Of a stretch of 64,000 nt of DNA, positions 47,955-58,701 are shown piece by piece (position 1 is the stretch's first letter; every line of letters starts with the position of its first letter). The notes beneath the pieces are model-generated. The model had not been told where the DNA came from and made no database searches. It saw nothing but the letters and a program-made list of their open reading frames with translations. Source of the stretch: Ophioderma brevispina. Its lineage: Eukaryota; Echinodermata; Ophiuroidea; Amphilepidida; Ophiodermatidae. The position numbers and the translations under genes were made by a program. The stretch spans positions 1-64,000 of the forward strand of contig JAMKCH010035321.1 of the NCBI GenBank assembly GCA_023653785.1. The letters are read 5' to 3'.

Positions 47955-50060
47955 TATTTCTCTCGATCTCCCCCACCAACATAGTTTGCAAAAATAAACT
48001 CGCAACAACATACAAAGAACGAATTCCTATAGGCATCAGGTGAATGAAGATCCAGATTCAGCGCATTCGACATTAATGCCATGTAGTAAGGGCATAAGCT
48101 ATCCCCTCAAGCATAGATCATTACTTCCATAAACGAATTTAACCACAATGAAGGTATATAGAAACACGTATGAAACATATCCTGTTTTGCTTGATCTTTA
48201 CTTGTGTAGCAGCACCTGTGCAGGTAGTTCTTTGGTGTAATTCCATTAAAAATAATTCATGCATTAACAACCAGGTTTTTACAGAAATCTATTTGGCATA
48301 TGTGATAGTGATTCCCTTTGCAACACAATTTTATTATACGCCTTGGAAGATCTTAAGCCAAGATATGTTAGGACATTCCCGAAACCCCTTATAGAATTCA
48401 ATAGCTATCTGGGACAGCGGCTAGTCCCGCCTAGAAATGCAGTAAATAATGATCCGATCAAATGTGTGCCTATTGAAGAAAATATCTAGTACCAATCATG
48501 TAATTGTTATACGGGTTTTTCAATTTCGCTCTACATATTCTATATATTGGTAAGTCGCATCCATGTTGTATGTTACTCCAAATTAACAACTGTGACCTGA
48601 GCTGTTGACAGGCCATGTATCTGTCTAGTATGCTCCAAATGGAGATGGCTAGGAATTTAAATGGATGAAATGCCCATTTATGAACTAGCAGCTCTGTTAA
48701 TGAAACTTTCCACGAGGGACTTACCAGTCGTGACATTAGTTAATCCAGCTCTTTTAGTACGAAGAGGGGCAAGTTGCGGTTTTTTTTTTTCCTTCCTGGT
48801 CGGATGGGCAAACGTGAGATTCTCGGGTCTCGAATATCCCTCCATATTGCACAAGTTTCCTTTAGAGCGTCAAAGTTCTAATCGGTCCTAACAGGTATCG
48901 TCTGTGTGATATTAAACATAAAGTTATAATCATGCTGCCCCAAAGGGCACATATTAAAAACACATCTCGGTTATCACATCCTGAATTTGACTTGTTCGTT
49001 CACAGCCAGAAAACTGCTGTACTTGTCAAACATCCAAAACAAACCTCATGGTGTTGTGATGAACTGTTAATGTTTTAACCATATTACAGTTTTTAAACAC
49101 TCTAGGATGCTGTAGAAACCTATTCATATAATAACACCCTGAATTACGTGGGTGGTACAAAGTTAAAACAATCATACTGGAAATGAACATTAGAAAGAAT
49201 AAGGTATAGGTTAAGAATAGAAAAGCGTTACAGTATCAATTTCGCAATGTTAACTAAATGTAATAAACAATGTTATTAATAGGATAATCTGTACATGTGC
49301 ATTAATAGACACAACCTTTACTGTTACAACTCACAGGCATACATCAACTCAAGTCCATAAACCAAGGAATTCCGTTGCATTGCAAGACAATATATAGCCC
49401 CCGCACAACATTCCCTTTAAGATTATAATTTTTTAAATAGTTAACAGTGGCTTGACGTATGGGGGCATTGCGCAGTTTCCGTAGAATATGTCAACAAATT
49501 CAGATTAAAAAAAATATGTTGCATATCAAAATTAATACGATTATTTTAACGCGAAATATAAATAATTTCATAAAATACTTAAATTTTGTTAGATACAGAG
49601 TGAGTAGAATAATGGACCCTGATTGTGCATCTCTATGTAAACGACATGTATATTATCTCAATATAGCTCATAATACGTGGGTTTCAGCGGGAGCTCTTTT
49701 TATTAGCTGAAATTCTACAAAGATCACTTCGACTTTGGTTTAAATTAGACCGAGCTACCGTGTTTCAATCATTAGTTGTTAGTTTTGCGCTCTATTCACG
49801 GGTTGACAGTAAAAAATAATGACGCTCAGCGAAGAAGTTTGTGCCTATTTATTGTGAAAGAACAAATAGGACGATGTTGTATGCCGTAAATACAGTCACA
49901 ATTTACAAATGATGTCATCTATATCTTCTACGTCTTTCTACATGATACATGCATATCTGGAAATTGTTGAAACAATGCCATACAAAGAAAGAAACCAACG
50001 TCTTTTCGAAGAGGGAATGATTATTACGTCTTATTTGTAGACTAAAGTATGTCACATTCC
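47955..50060. other. Gene-free AT-rich stretch
   Basis: No frame above about 91 aa and no family resemblance. Confidence 0.5.
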
Positions 50061-50064
50061 TTAA

Positions 50065-51044
50065 AGGTGCATGTTTCCTATCGTCCTTGGGACCGCCCTG
50101 ATTACCCTTAAGTAGTACCCCGGTATAAATAAGCCCTAGTGGTCCTAAAACGTTGTAAGATCAACGTTTAAGCTTACACGTTAAGATGCAATCCGTACAC
50201 GTCTAAATGCATCTTATGCGCGTAAGCATATGGCCACGTGTTCAAAAAAACGTGTAAGGGTTTGTCATGTAACCTTCGCTCAGTAACATTTCTTCGTGTA
50301 AAGTTCAGCTTACAACTTCTTTTAGTGTTGCGCTATACGAGAGATTCCTCGCGGTGGCTATTTCTTACTCGTCATCCATCGAGACACGACTGGGCAACTA
50401 GATTACTCTTGAAAAGAAAGCTCAAAAAAAAATTATTCTTCGCCCGCGGTCGAAAATTACACAAGATACCAATGTTACCACCCTAAAGGAGGGTGGAAAA
50501 TGCAAACCTATGGCTTTTGTCGTAATTTTGTATAAAATAATATTCCAATCCTAACTTTTGGGGGGGATGGCCTTTTCTAAATTTTCACACATTTAAAATA
50601 AATGTTTTAGCTTGTCTTTTTAAGATAATTATATTGCCAAATGCACTGGCCAAGTCTGCATAATTAATCAGGAGCACATCCTACATCCCGCGGTCAAATC
50701 GGTTATACCGTCCATCACTAACAGACACAGCTTAAACGTTAGAAATATCACCTTATATTTTCATTGGTCGTGCTGCATTACGTTTAAGATGATTGGCGAA
50801 TGTGATTTTTCACTTTATCATAACATGATTCGGCAATTCAATTGTCTCGCTATATATAAGACGTGTAAGGTAGCTTCTTAAACGTGTACGGTTACGCGTA
50901 CGTTAAGTGCTACCATGAGATGTTTTTTAGGTCTTCTTACCATTCATAACCCGTCCATCCCCCGCCCAATCTTCCTTCCCCCAAGGTCCCAGTGTTGAAT
51001 GGTCTGCAAATCGTTAAGAAGGGACGATAGAAAAAAATGCGTGG
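50065..51044. mobile_element. TTAA-flanked element, about 980 bp, CTATCGTCC ends
   Basis: TTAA at 50061-50064 and 51045-51048 flanks inverted ends sharing a GCAT-T-rich-CTATCGTCC core. Inside the left end are ACGTTTAAGCTTACACG and related motifs, mirrored near the right by ACGTGTAAGG and AAACGTGTACGG, a pattern like subterminal binding sites. An 82-aa frame at 50238-50486 is basic but has no recognised domain. Termini are less well matched than in the other families, so confidence is moderate. Confidence 0.6.
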
Positions 51045-51190
51045 TTAATGATATCAGCATTTCCTGTGGTTCTTATGACGTCGAAAAAGATAGGTAGGGG
51101 TGTTTTTCTTCCTAATTATTTCCCTAGAGCAAATATATCGACTCGCCTCCTTGAATTATTATCAGTTGCGCAAAATACAACGGTCATGAT

Positions 51191-53240
51191 TCTCTAGAAT
51201 AAAAAAATAAGTCAACGTTTTTATCCAATAGTTTGTTCAGATGAATTATAATTAGTGAATTTTGGTTGTCGCGTGTAGGTCCCTTCTCGCCTAGGCCATG
51301 CTCGACACTAAATCGGGCGGGATAGAACTCGAAATCGTTTCAACGCATGGACAATAATAAATGGCTTTGAACTTCGAGATAAGAAAGGAGTCAGAAGTCT
51401 TTTGTCCTATGTTTACCGAGCGGATTACTAAATATCAAAGCATCATTTTTATTTTGCTGGAGGTCAAGGTCTGATGTTGTACATTCATTGGGCACTGATA
51501 TCTAATAAGAGAAAATTGATTTGACATTTATACTTATTCAAGACAATGGAGAACTTTTACTTTGCCGATGTTAAGTTGTCAAAGTTAACGATATTTCCTG
51601 TGTTCAACATCCCTATATAAGAAAAGAACAACATATCAATATCATCCGAGTTTGTATACGCACGCGTCGCTATATTTGCTTCATCACTTTATTTAGTGGA
51701 ACAACATGGCACTGGATCTCCTATTTAAACCACAACACCAAATTAACAAGTTTATCTAAACATCCGCTCATATCCTCTTCTGGTGTGTAGCGTGTAAGAT
51801 CGGCTGAATTCGAAGTTTATCACGGTACTTAATCAGTAATTTCGTGTCAATAAGCCAGGCGCGTATAATGGTTGCGATGCTGGGCTTATTATACGAATAA
51901 AGAAAAAATAATTTCTTCAACATATTATTTTTCCGAAAATTGTATTTCTCCCAATCAATGTAAACGCACCTTTGGGTACTAGCATAAGCTGGTAATTGAT
52001 ATTCACGGTGTGGGCAAAGGTCATCTGAGTTCTTAAGAGCTAAAAGTACATAACGTATCGTCGCTCTGGCAGAATTAACTTTCAGAAATCACAGCGAATC
52101 CAACATAGTTCCATTCAAAAAAAGATTTCGTCTCAGCATTATAAAAACTACCACATGACTTCCCTTTGTGCGTAATAAATTGATCTGTTTTCAAAACCAA
52201 TCATCATTTATGGTACTCCAGTAAATATCACATGAATTCACTTCATACGATGGTTTGTCATTGGCTTCATTGGCTACATATGAGGTTTTAAGTTTAGAGT
52301 CAAATGCACCTAAAAGGTTTCCTGCCCAGCGACATATGCACTGAAACGGCACTATAGAAAAGTTTCAGTAACATTTTTTTTTTTCTCCAACAGTGTGATA
52401 CTTGGCGTTCCTTCTAAAACCTGAACATGTTGTTGTTACACTATTCCTTCCACTTTTTTTTTTTTATTTCTATGGTACTTGCACTATTCCTCTCTCAAGA
52501 AAGAGCAAAAGCTTTAGAATAAAGCTGCTAAGATCATTACAGGTGTGACTAGATTTTAGTTCAAACAAGTTGGCATTAAATGCACGTAATTGGAAGCAGA
52601 GGTTAATAATAGATATAACCGCACTTATGCCATACATGTTCAATATATGAATGATCAATTGCCTCGATGCCTTCGATTAGGTTTATTTAGAAAAAAAACC
52701 CGGTTAAGGCCAAGGAGCTAAAACAATCTTATTATTCCAAAACCAGAAACAGAGTTTAAACAGATTTCGGGGAACAAACAGCATGTACTTTTTGATTTGA
52801 TTCAAATTCCTGATTAAGGTGTAAATCACTGGCTGTCTCATGCAGTCCCAGAACCCTGGTTCATTAAAAGCAGTGCTGAACCTGAATGATTAACCCAGCC
52901 TAAACAATACAGAAATAAATACGTAATTAATAATAAATAAATCCGTATGCATGAGATATTGAGTCGGTATCAAAAACACGCCTTTCTGCCAGATCGATTC
53001 ACATTATATCGTTGTTACATAGGGAATACATATGGGAGGGTTATTGGTATCATTCTGTAGTAAGAGAAGTACGAAAAGTCGATTTATCCAAGACTTGACT
53101 AAAAGAGGAAACTATTCACTGCAATGGCGGCCATGGGGGTGCCTTCTCTAAGATTTTTTTCTTCCTTCCACCAATCTTCCGCCAATCACTTGAGACCCCC
53201 TTCTCAAAAGTGATGTAACTGTCAAAAATGCAGGTAAAAT
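51191..53240. repeat. 2.05-kb tandem duplication, unit 1
   Basis: Collinear with 53241-55300 from the CGTTTTTATCC segment to AAAATAGCAAATTCTCTCAT. Differences are mostly single-base indels, with some stretches such as ATGGCTTTGAACTTCGAGAT identical. It ends with a LINE 3' end. Confidence 0.88.
52490..52920 (+). pseudogene. LINE C-terminal and 3' tail remnant, unit 1
   Basis: Translated in shifting frames this reads like the last part of a non-LTR retrotransposon reverse transcriptase: a KRA(A)KIITG-like segment, then YMNDQLPRCL, then a stretch with TDFKQ. It is frameshifted repeatedly. The 3' tail (CTGGCTGTCTCATGCAGTCC to AATGATTAACCCAGCC) is shared with the SINE at 56563-56936. Confidence 0.55.
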
Positions 53241-55300
53241 AGCAAATTCTCTCATAAAAAAATAGTCACGTTTTTATCCTGTTTGTGCAGATGAATTAGG
53301 TAATTTGTGGTTGTCGCGTTGTAGGTCCTTCTCGCCTATGCCCATGCTCAAACTAAATCGGGCGGTGATAGAACTCGAAATCGTTTCAACTGCATGGACA
53401 ATAATAATGGCTTTGAACTTCGAGATAAGAAAGGAGTCAGAAGTCTTTTGTCCTATGTTTACCGAGCGGATTACTAAATATCAATAGCATCATTATTTAT
53501 TTTGCTGGAGTCAATGTATGATGTTGTACATTCATTGGGCACTGATACTAAGAGATAGAAATTGATTTGACATTTTATTCAAGACAATGAGCAACTTTTA
53601 CTTTGCCGATGTATGTTGTCAAAGTTAACGATATTTCCTGTGTGCACATGCCCTATATAAAGAAAGAACTAACATATCAATATCATCCGAGTTTGTATAC
53701 GCACGCGTCGCTAAATTTGCTTCATCACTTTATTTAGTGAACAACATGGCACTGATCTCCCTATTTAAACACAACACCAAATTACAATTTTATCTAAACA
53801 TCAGCTCATATCCTCTATCTTCTGGTGTGTAGCGTGTAAGATCGGCGTAATTCGAAGTTTATCACGGTACTTAATCAGTAATTTCGTGTCAATAAGCTCA
53901 GGCGCGTATAATGTTGCTGATGCTGTGGCGTATTATACGAATACAGAAAAAATAATTTCTTTCAACATATTAATTTTTCCGAAAATTGTTATTTCTCCCA
54001 AGCAATGTAAACGCACCTTTGGTACTAGCATAAGCTGGTAATTGATAATTCACGGTGTGGTCAAAGGTCATCTGAGTTCTTAAGAGCTAAAAGTACATAA
54101 CGTATCGTCGCTCTGGGCAGGAATTACTTTCAGAAATCACAGCGAATCCAACAGTAGTCCATTCAAAAAGATTTCGTCTCAGCATTATTAAAACTACAAC
54201 ATGACTTCCCTTTGTGCGTAATAAATTGATCTGTTTTCAACCAATCGATCATTTTGGTATCTCCAGTAAATATCAACATGAATTCACTTCATACGATGGT
54301 TTGTCATTGGCCTTCATTGGCTACATATGAGGTTTTAATTTTAGAGGTCAAATGCACATAAAAGGTTTCCTGCCCAGCGACGATATGCACTGAAAAGGCA
54401 CTATCGAAAAGTTTCAGAAAACATTTTTTTTTTCTCCAACAGTGTGATTACTTTGCGTTCCTTCGAATACTCTGAACATGTTGTTTTACAATATTCCTTC
54501 CACTTATTTTTTTTTATTTTATGGTGAACTTGCACTATTCTCTCTCAAGAAAGAGCAAAAGCTTTAGAATAAAGCTGCTAAGATCATTACAGGTGTTACG
54601 AGATTTTATTCAAACAATTTGGCATTAAATGCACGTAATTGGAAGCAGGTTAATAATAGATATAACCGCACTTTGCCACAACTATGTTCAATATATGAAT
54701 GATCAATTGCCTCGATGCCTTGCGATTAGGTTTATTTATATAAAAAAAACGGTTAAGGCCAAGGGACTAAAACAAGCTTATTATTCCAAAACCGAAACAG
54801 ATTTTAAACAGATTTCGAAAAACAGCATGTAATTTGATTTGGTTCAATATTCCGAATTAAGGTGTAAATCACTGGCTGTCTCATGCAGTCCCAGAACCCT
54901 GGGTATCATTAGAAAGCAGTGTCTGAACACTGAATGATTAACCCAGCCTAAACAATACAGAAATAAATACGTAATTAATAAATAAATCCGTATGCATGAG
55001 ATATTGATCTCGGTATCAAAAAACAACGCCTTTCTGCCAGATCGATTTCACATTATATCGTGTGTTACATAGAGAATACATATGGGAGGGTTATTGGTAT
55101 CATTCTGTAATAAGAGAAGTACGAAAAGTCGATTTATCCAAGACTTGACTAAAAGAGGAAACTATTCACTGCAATGGCGGCACAGGGGGTGCCTTCCTAA
55201 GATTTTTTCTTCCTTTCCCCAATCTTCCCCAAAACTTGAGACCCACCTTCTCAAAAGTGATGGATAACTGTCAAAATGCAGTTAAAAATAGCAAATTCTC
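53241..55300. repeat. 2.05-kb tandem duplication, unit 2
   Basis: Direct repeat of 51191-53240. Both units keep the GTATACGCACGCGTCGCTA and GTGTGTAGCGTGTAAGATCG landmarks. The right junction passes into unrelated sequence at AAATTCTCTCATTTTAGC. Confidence 0.88.
54540..54985 (+). pseudogene. LINE C-terminal and 3' tail remnant, unit 2
   Basis: The better-preserved copy. A continuous frame (54629-54832) contains YMNDQLPRCLAIRFIY and KTETDFKQISKNS, matching the usual end of CR1/L2/RTE-like polyproteins, where a short-helix region with LP.YL is followed by R/K-rich sequence and a TxxFK segment. The upstream KRA.KIITG-like part is in another frame. The 3' tail (to about 54960) is followed by AATAAATACG-type A/T-rich sequence. 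Family assignment within non-LTR elements is uncertain. Confidence 0.6.
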
Positions 55301-55304
55301 TCAT

Positions 55305-56015
55305 TTTAGCATAATTAATGTCACACCTGTTTAAATTGCATTTTTGATCGCAATTTACCATTTTTGCCTGACAATGACACTCCCCCCCCAAAAAAAAAAT
55401 TATCCTGGCGCCACCACTAGATAGTTGGAGTGCGACTTGACTAATTATTCGTTTTAAGATGGAATCAATATTGTTTTATATATTGACAACAAACTGTGAA
55501 ATTTTGGTCATGAATACGCAAAATAGTTAAGTGTTATAATGATTCTAAATGCAGAAGGTACTTAAAGAAAACCATGGGAGTTCACAACCACGTTTACAAT
55601 GAAAACAATTAGTTTGGGTCTTTTGCAATGGCATCGCGAACTGGGGTTCGTTCCCGAAACTGAGTCGTAAATCTACGTGCATACTATGTCATGCTTGAGT
55701 GGACCAATTTGTCTAAAGCACTGTGTAACTGGTATGAAAAGGTCTGTTATGTAGGACATATGCATGAGTTAGTATACACGTAGGGTTACGCACGAGTTTG
55801 GGGAACGGGCCCCTGGTTAAATCATATACGGAACCGGGACGCCGCTTCGCGCTGGTGAGGGCAGTATTATGACAAAATTAACAGGCTGCAAGGGAAACAA
55901 ATTTCCAGAAGAAGCCTGAAAATGGTTGATTCCTGGGCGTTGATAACATATGGAAGGAGAGTTTACAGTACTCTTTAACAATTCAAAATGGCTCTCAGTG
56001 GATGGCCACTTTATT
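55305..56015. other. Gene-free stretch
   Basis: No recognised feature besides a C8A10-type homopolymer pair near 55381-55400. Confidence 0.5.
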
Positions 56016-56019
56016 GTGT

Positions 56020-56202
56020 TTTTTTTATGTCAGGCATATCTTGGCACTGTAGCGAGGTCTTTGTCATGGCTCATATGCCCGGCGTCTTTCAGATGCAACC
56101 ATGGGGAGAGCGGATAATTGATTTTCATGGTCCTAGTGGGATTTGAACCCAGGACCTTCTGCACCAGAGACAAAGGCCTTAACCACTGTGCCACGCTCCT
56201 CC
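56020..56202 (-). mobile_element. tRNA-headed SINE, 5' part
   Basis: On the minus strand: GGAGGAGCGTGGCACAGTGG (A-box region), then a B box GGTTCAAATCC at 56139-56149 matching the pol III consensus, then CCGCTCTCCCCATGG, which is the core also found in the other SINEs here. The head differs from 56563-56936, so two tRNA heads share one core. Confidence 0.82.
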
Positions 56203-56562
56203 ACAATATATATTAGTATATACAGCTCACAATTAATAAGGTACATTTTTCTGGAAAAGTTAGGTTCTTTATCTTTAACCTGTTACAAGAATGTAAAATG
56301 TACACTGCAATATTACACATTTAAATGTGAAAAAGTCACACAACAGTTAATCCTCTCCTTGAAATCACGTCATTTAATAAATTTGATGACGAATTAAAAA
56401 TGACACTTTCGTGCATTGGGATTTTACAATAGAAAAAATCACGGAGAGAAGTACCAACATGTCTAGTACAACACAGGAATACCAGAGACACTTGATTTTG
56501 GTGCCAATGGATAGCTATCAACATCTGCTTTCCATTGCTACTAATATGAGTACCATTAATTA

Positions 56563-56936
56563 GGGAGAGCGTGACGCACTGGTTAGGGTATTCTACTTTG
56601 GTGCAGAAGGTCCCCGGTTCGAGCCCCGGCGGGGCCACTTGCTGGGATTCAATTGGGTACTAAATTCTGAATTTGATTTGTAAGAACTATTGATTAAAAC
56701 TGGAATTCCGCTCTCCCCGTGGTTCATTTGGACTTGGGCAAACGAACCATGAGAATACCCTGTCCTTCAGAGGGGACGTTAAGCCGTCGGTCCCATATAC
56801 ATGGAGAATCACGCCTGTATAAGAGTAGAGTGAAAACCCTGGCTGTCCCAATTCGTCTTGGATCCCTGGGCATCATTGGAAAGCAGTGTCTGAACACTGA
56901 ATGATCTACCCAGGCTAAATAAATGAATAATAAATT
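56563..56936 (+). mobile_element. tRNA-derived SINE, subfamily A, full length
   Basis: The best copy in the window. Head GGGAGAGCGTGACGCACTGG with A-box-like GTGACGCACTGGTTAGGG, B box GGTTCGAGCCC at 56616-56626, core CCGCTCTCCCCGTGG and GACGTTAAGCCGTCGGTCCC, and tail GAAAGCAGTGTCTGAACACT followed by A/T-rich AAATAAATGAATAA. About 375 bp. The tail matches the LINE 3' ends at 52800-52920 and 54850-54960. Confidence 0.88.
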
Positions 56937-56963
56937 ATTGCCTAGAATTACGTCAGATTGACA

Positions 56964-57071
56964 TTATAAAATTCACATGTCAGCAAAACTGTCAATTTCC
57001 ATACACAGTGTAGAATAGGGGACCATTCTACACTGTGTAAAATTGAAATTTGCTGACATGTGAACTTTATC
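56964..57071. repeat. Perfect-looking hairpin, about 45-bp arms
   Basis: ATAAAATTCACATGTCAGCA ... CACAGTGTAGAAT is followed after about 8 bp by ATTCTACACTGTG ... TGCTGACATGTGAACTTTAT. Possibly a very small fold-back element; no target duplication was fixed. Confidence 0.8.
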
Positions 57072-57074
57072 TGG

Positions 57075-57950
57075 TAATTCACTGTTTTCATGAAAGTCGA
57101 CCATACTCTAGCCTTTCATCAAACGTTATGTGTATTATACTTTTCATGATTATATTGATGTATTTATGTATAATAAGAAGCTGTATAAAGTTCAAAACAG
57201 GTGGCTGAGTCTATCGAATCTAAAAGCAAGACGTACATAATTCATGGGCCAAAAGATCGGAAGATATACATTTGAAAAAAAAATCAAATCACTGTTTTAA
57301 GCAAGTCGGGTCATTGAAGAAGAAATGCACATTTACCAAAATCGATTTCAATTTTGCACTTGTCCTAAGGGATCATGAGGGGTATACAAACACTACAGCG
57401 TACAAGTTGATGAGTCGTGAAATGGGGTGGATTACCCATGCAACCTATGAAGAACGACTCAAGCGATTTTCCTTTTTCTTGAGTTCTTTCTTCATATGTA
57501 GGATGCGTAATCCAAACTAGTTAAAAGACTCATCAGCATGTATTCTGCAGTCTTTTATGATCATCTGATAACGAATCCACAGAGGCTCCTTGAATGAAAT
57601 CCTATACGTTCTTTAAAAGGAACTTCACTCGACTGGCTATATTTACAGAGTTGATCTTCAACTTCCTATAGGAATAATGCAACCTTATTATATATGAACC
57701 CCATTCGCTAACTCCTCAGCTGCGTTATATTATCTTAGCTCCGCTTTCAACTATTATTGTAGAGTTAACCAACAATGAATGCATCAACTTTATAGCCTAC
57801 TTATTCGTATCGGCAAGAAGTAATATGTAACATTGTGGCTAAAATTTCAAGCTAATTAAACAACATTTTGTAAACTACTTTCTTGATTAATTTCTTGTTC
57901 AATGTTGATCTCTATTGGTAAAGAAATAAATTAAGAACAATTCATTTTCT
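57075..57950. other. Gene-free AT-rich stretch
   Basis: An 82-aa frame at 57272-57520 has no recognised domain. Confidence 0.5.
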
Positions 57951-57957
57951 ACCTTAA

Positions 57958-58697
57958 CACTTAAGTGACCGGGGGGTCCTATGGACCCCCAAAATTTGTT
58001 TTCGCGCTGGCCGCTTTACGCATGCGTTTTGTGCGCCTATTTTTTTGTAATTGTCTGACTTTTAAATGCGCTTCTTCTCATACAAAAAAAAATGAAATCG
58101 GCCAAGCCGTTAGTGAATTAATTAGTGCCCCCCCCCCCTTGGGCACTAACGGAAGTCATCTCAGAATATTTTTAATTATCAAAGAACCAAAGCTATTTTT
58201 TGCTGATATATATTCACACATACATGTTAGTAAACAATTATTAGTAACATTAAAAATAATTAACCCTTTATGTGCTGAAAACAAACGATTTCGTCGTGGA
58301 CGTTGCTAAACCGTTACTGTACAAACTCTATGGGAAAATGACGTGTATTTTGCAACACCCGTTAAAATACAAGATCCCTAAAACTGCAGGTTTTGTGTTA
58401 AATATATGTAATTTGGGTCTTCTAGAATAGATATCAACATAAAATAAGTTTTCAAAAAGTTTGATGTAAGCGCAAGGCTCATTTGAAATTTCCGTCTTTT
58501 TGTCTAATTTTCGCATGTTTGCCCCTAATTTGCACCCCGAATAACAAATTTCATTTTTTATTGCTGATTTGGGGTTGTCTTATGACCCTTCACATGTGGT
58601 ATAAATTTCGTGCAAAAATTCCTTCGGGAAAGTGGTTTCCTTAGTGTGGGGTCCCATGGCCACCAACGGGAGTGAAAACCCCTTGGTCACTTAAGTG
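57958..58697 (+). mobile_element. TTAA-type fold-back element, family CACTTAAGTGACC, copy 3 (best)
   Basis: Flanked by TTAA at 57954-57957 and 58698-58701. The ends CACTTAAGTGACC and GGTCACTTAAGTG are a perfect 13-bp inverted pair. Each end is followed by G/C hairpins (GGGGGGTCCTATGGACCCCC at the left). The 740-bp interior is non-coding; the 114-aa frame is not conserved in the copies at 35494-36289 and 37981-38753. Confidence 0.92.
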
Positions 58698-58701
58698 TTA
58701 A

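Noticed and set aside
56139..56202. Possible tRNA gene (good A and B boxes)
   Set aside because: The acceptor stem does not close, and the body continues into the SINE core shared with other copies, so it is a SINE head.
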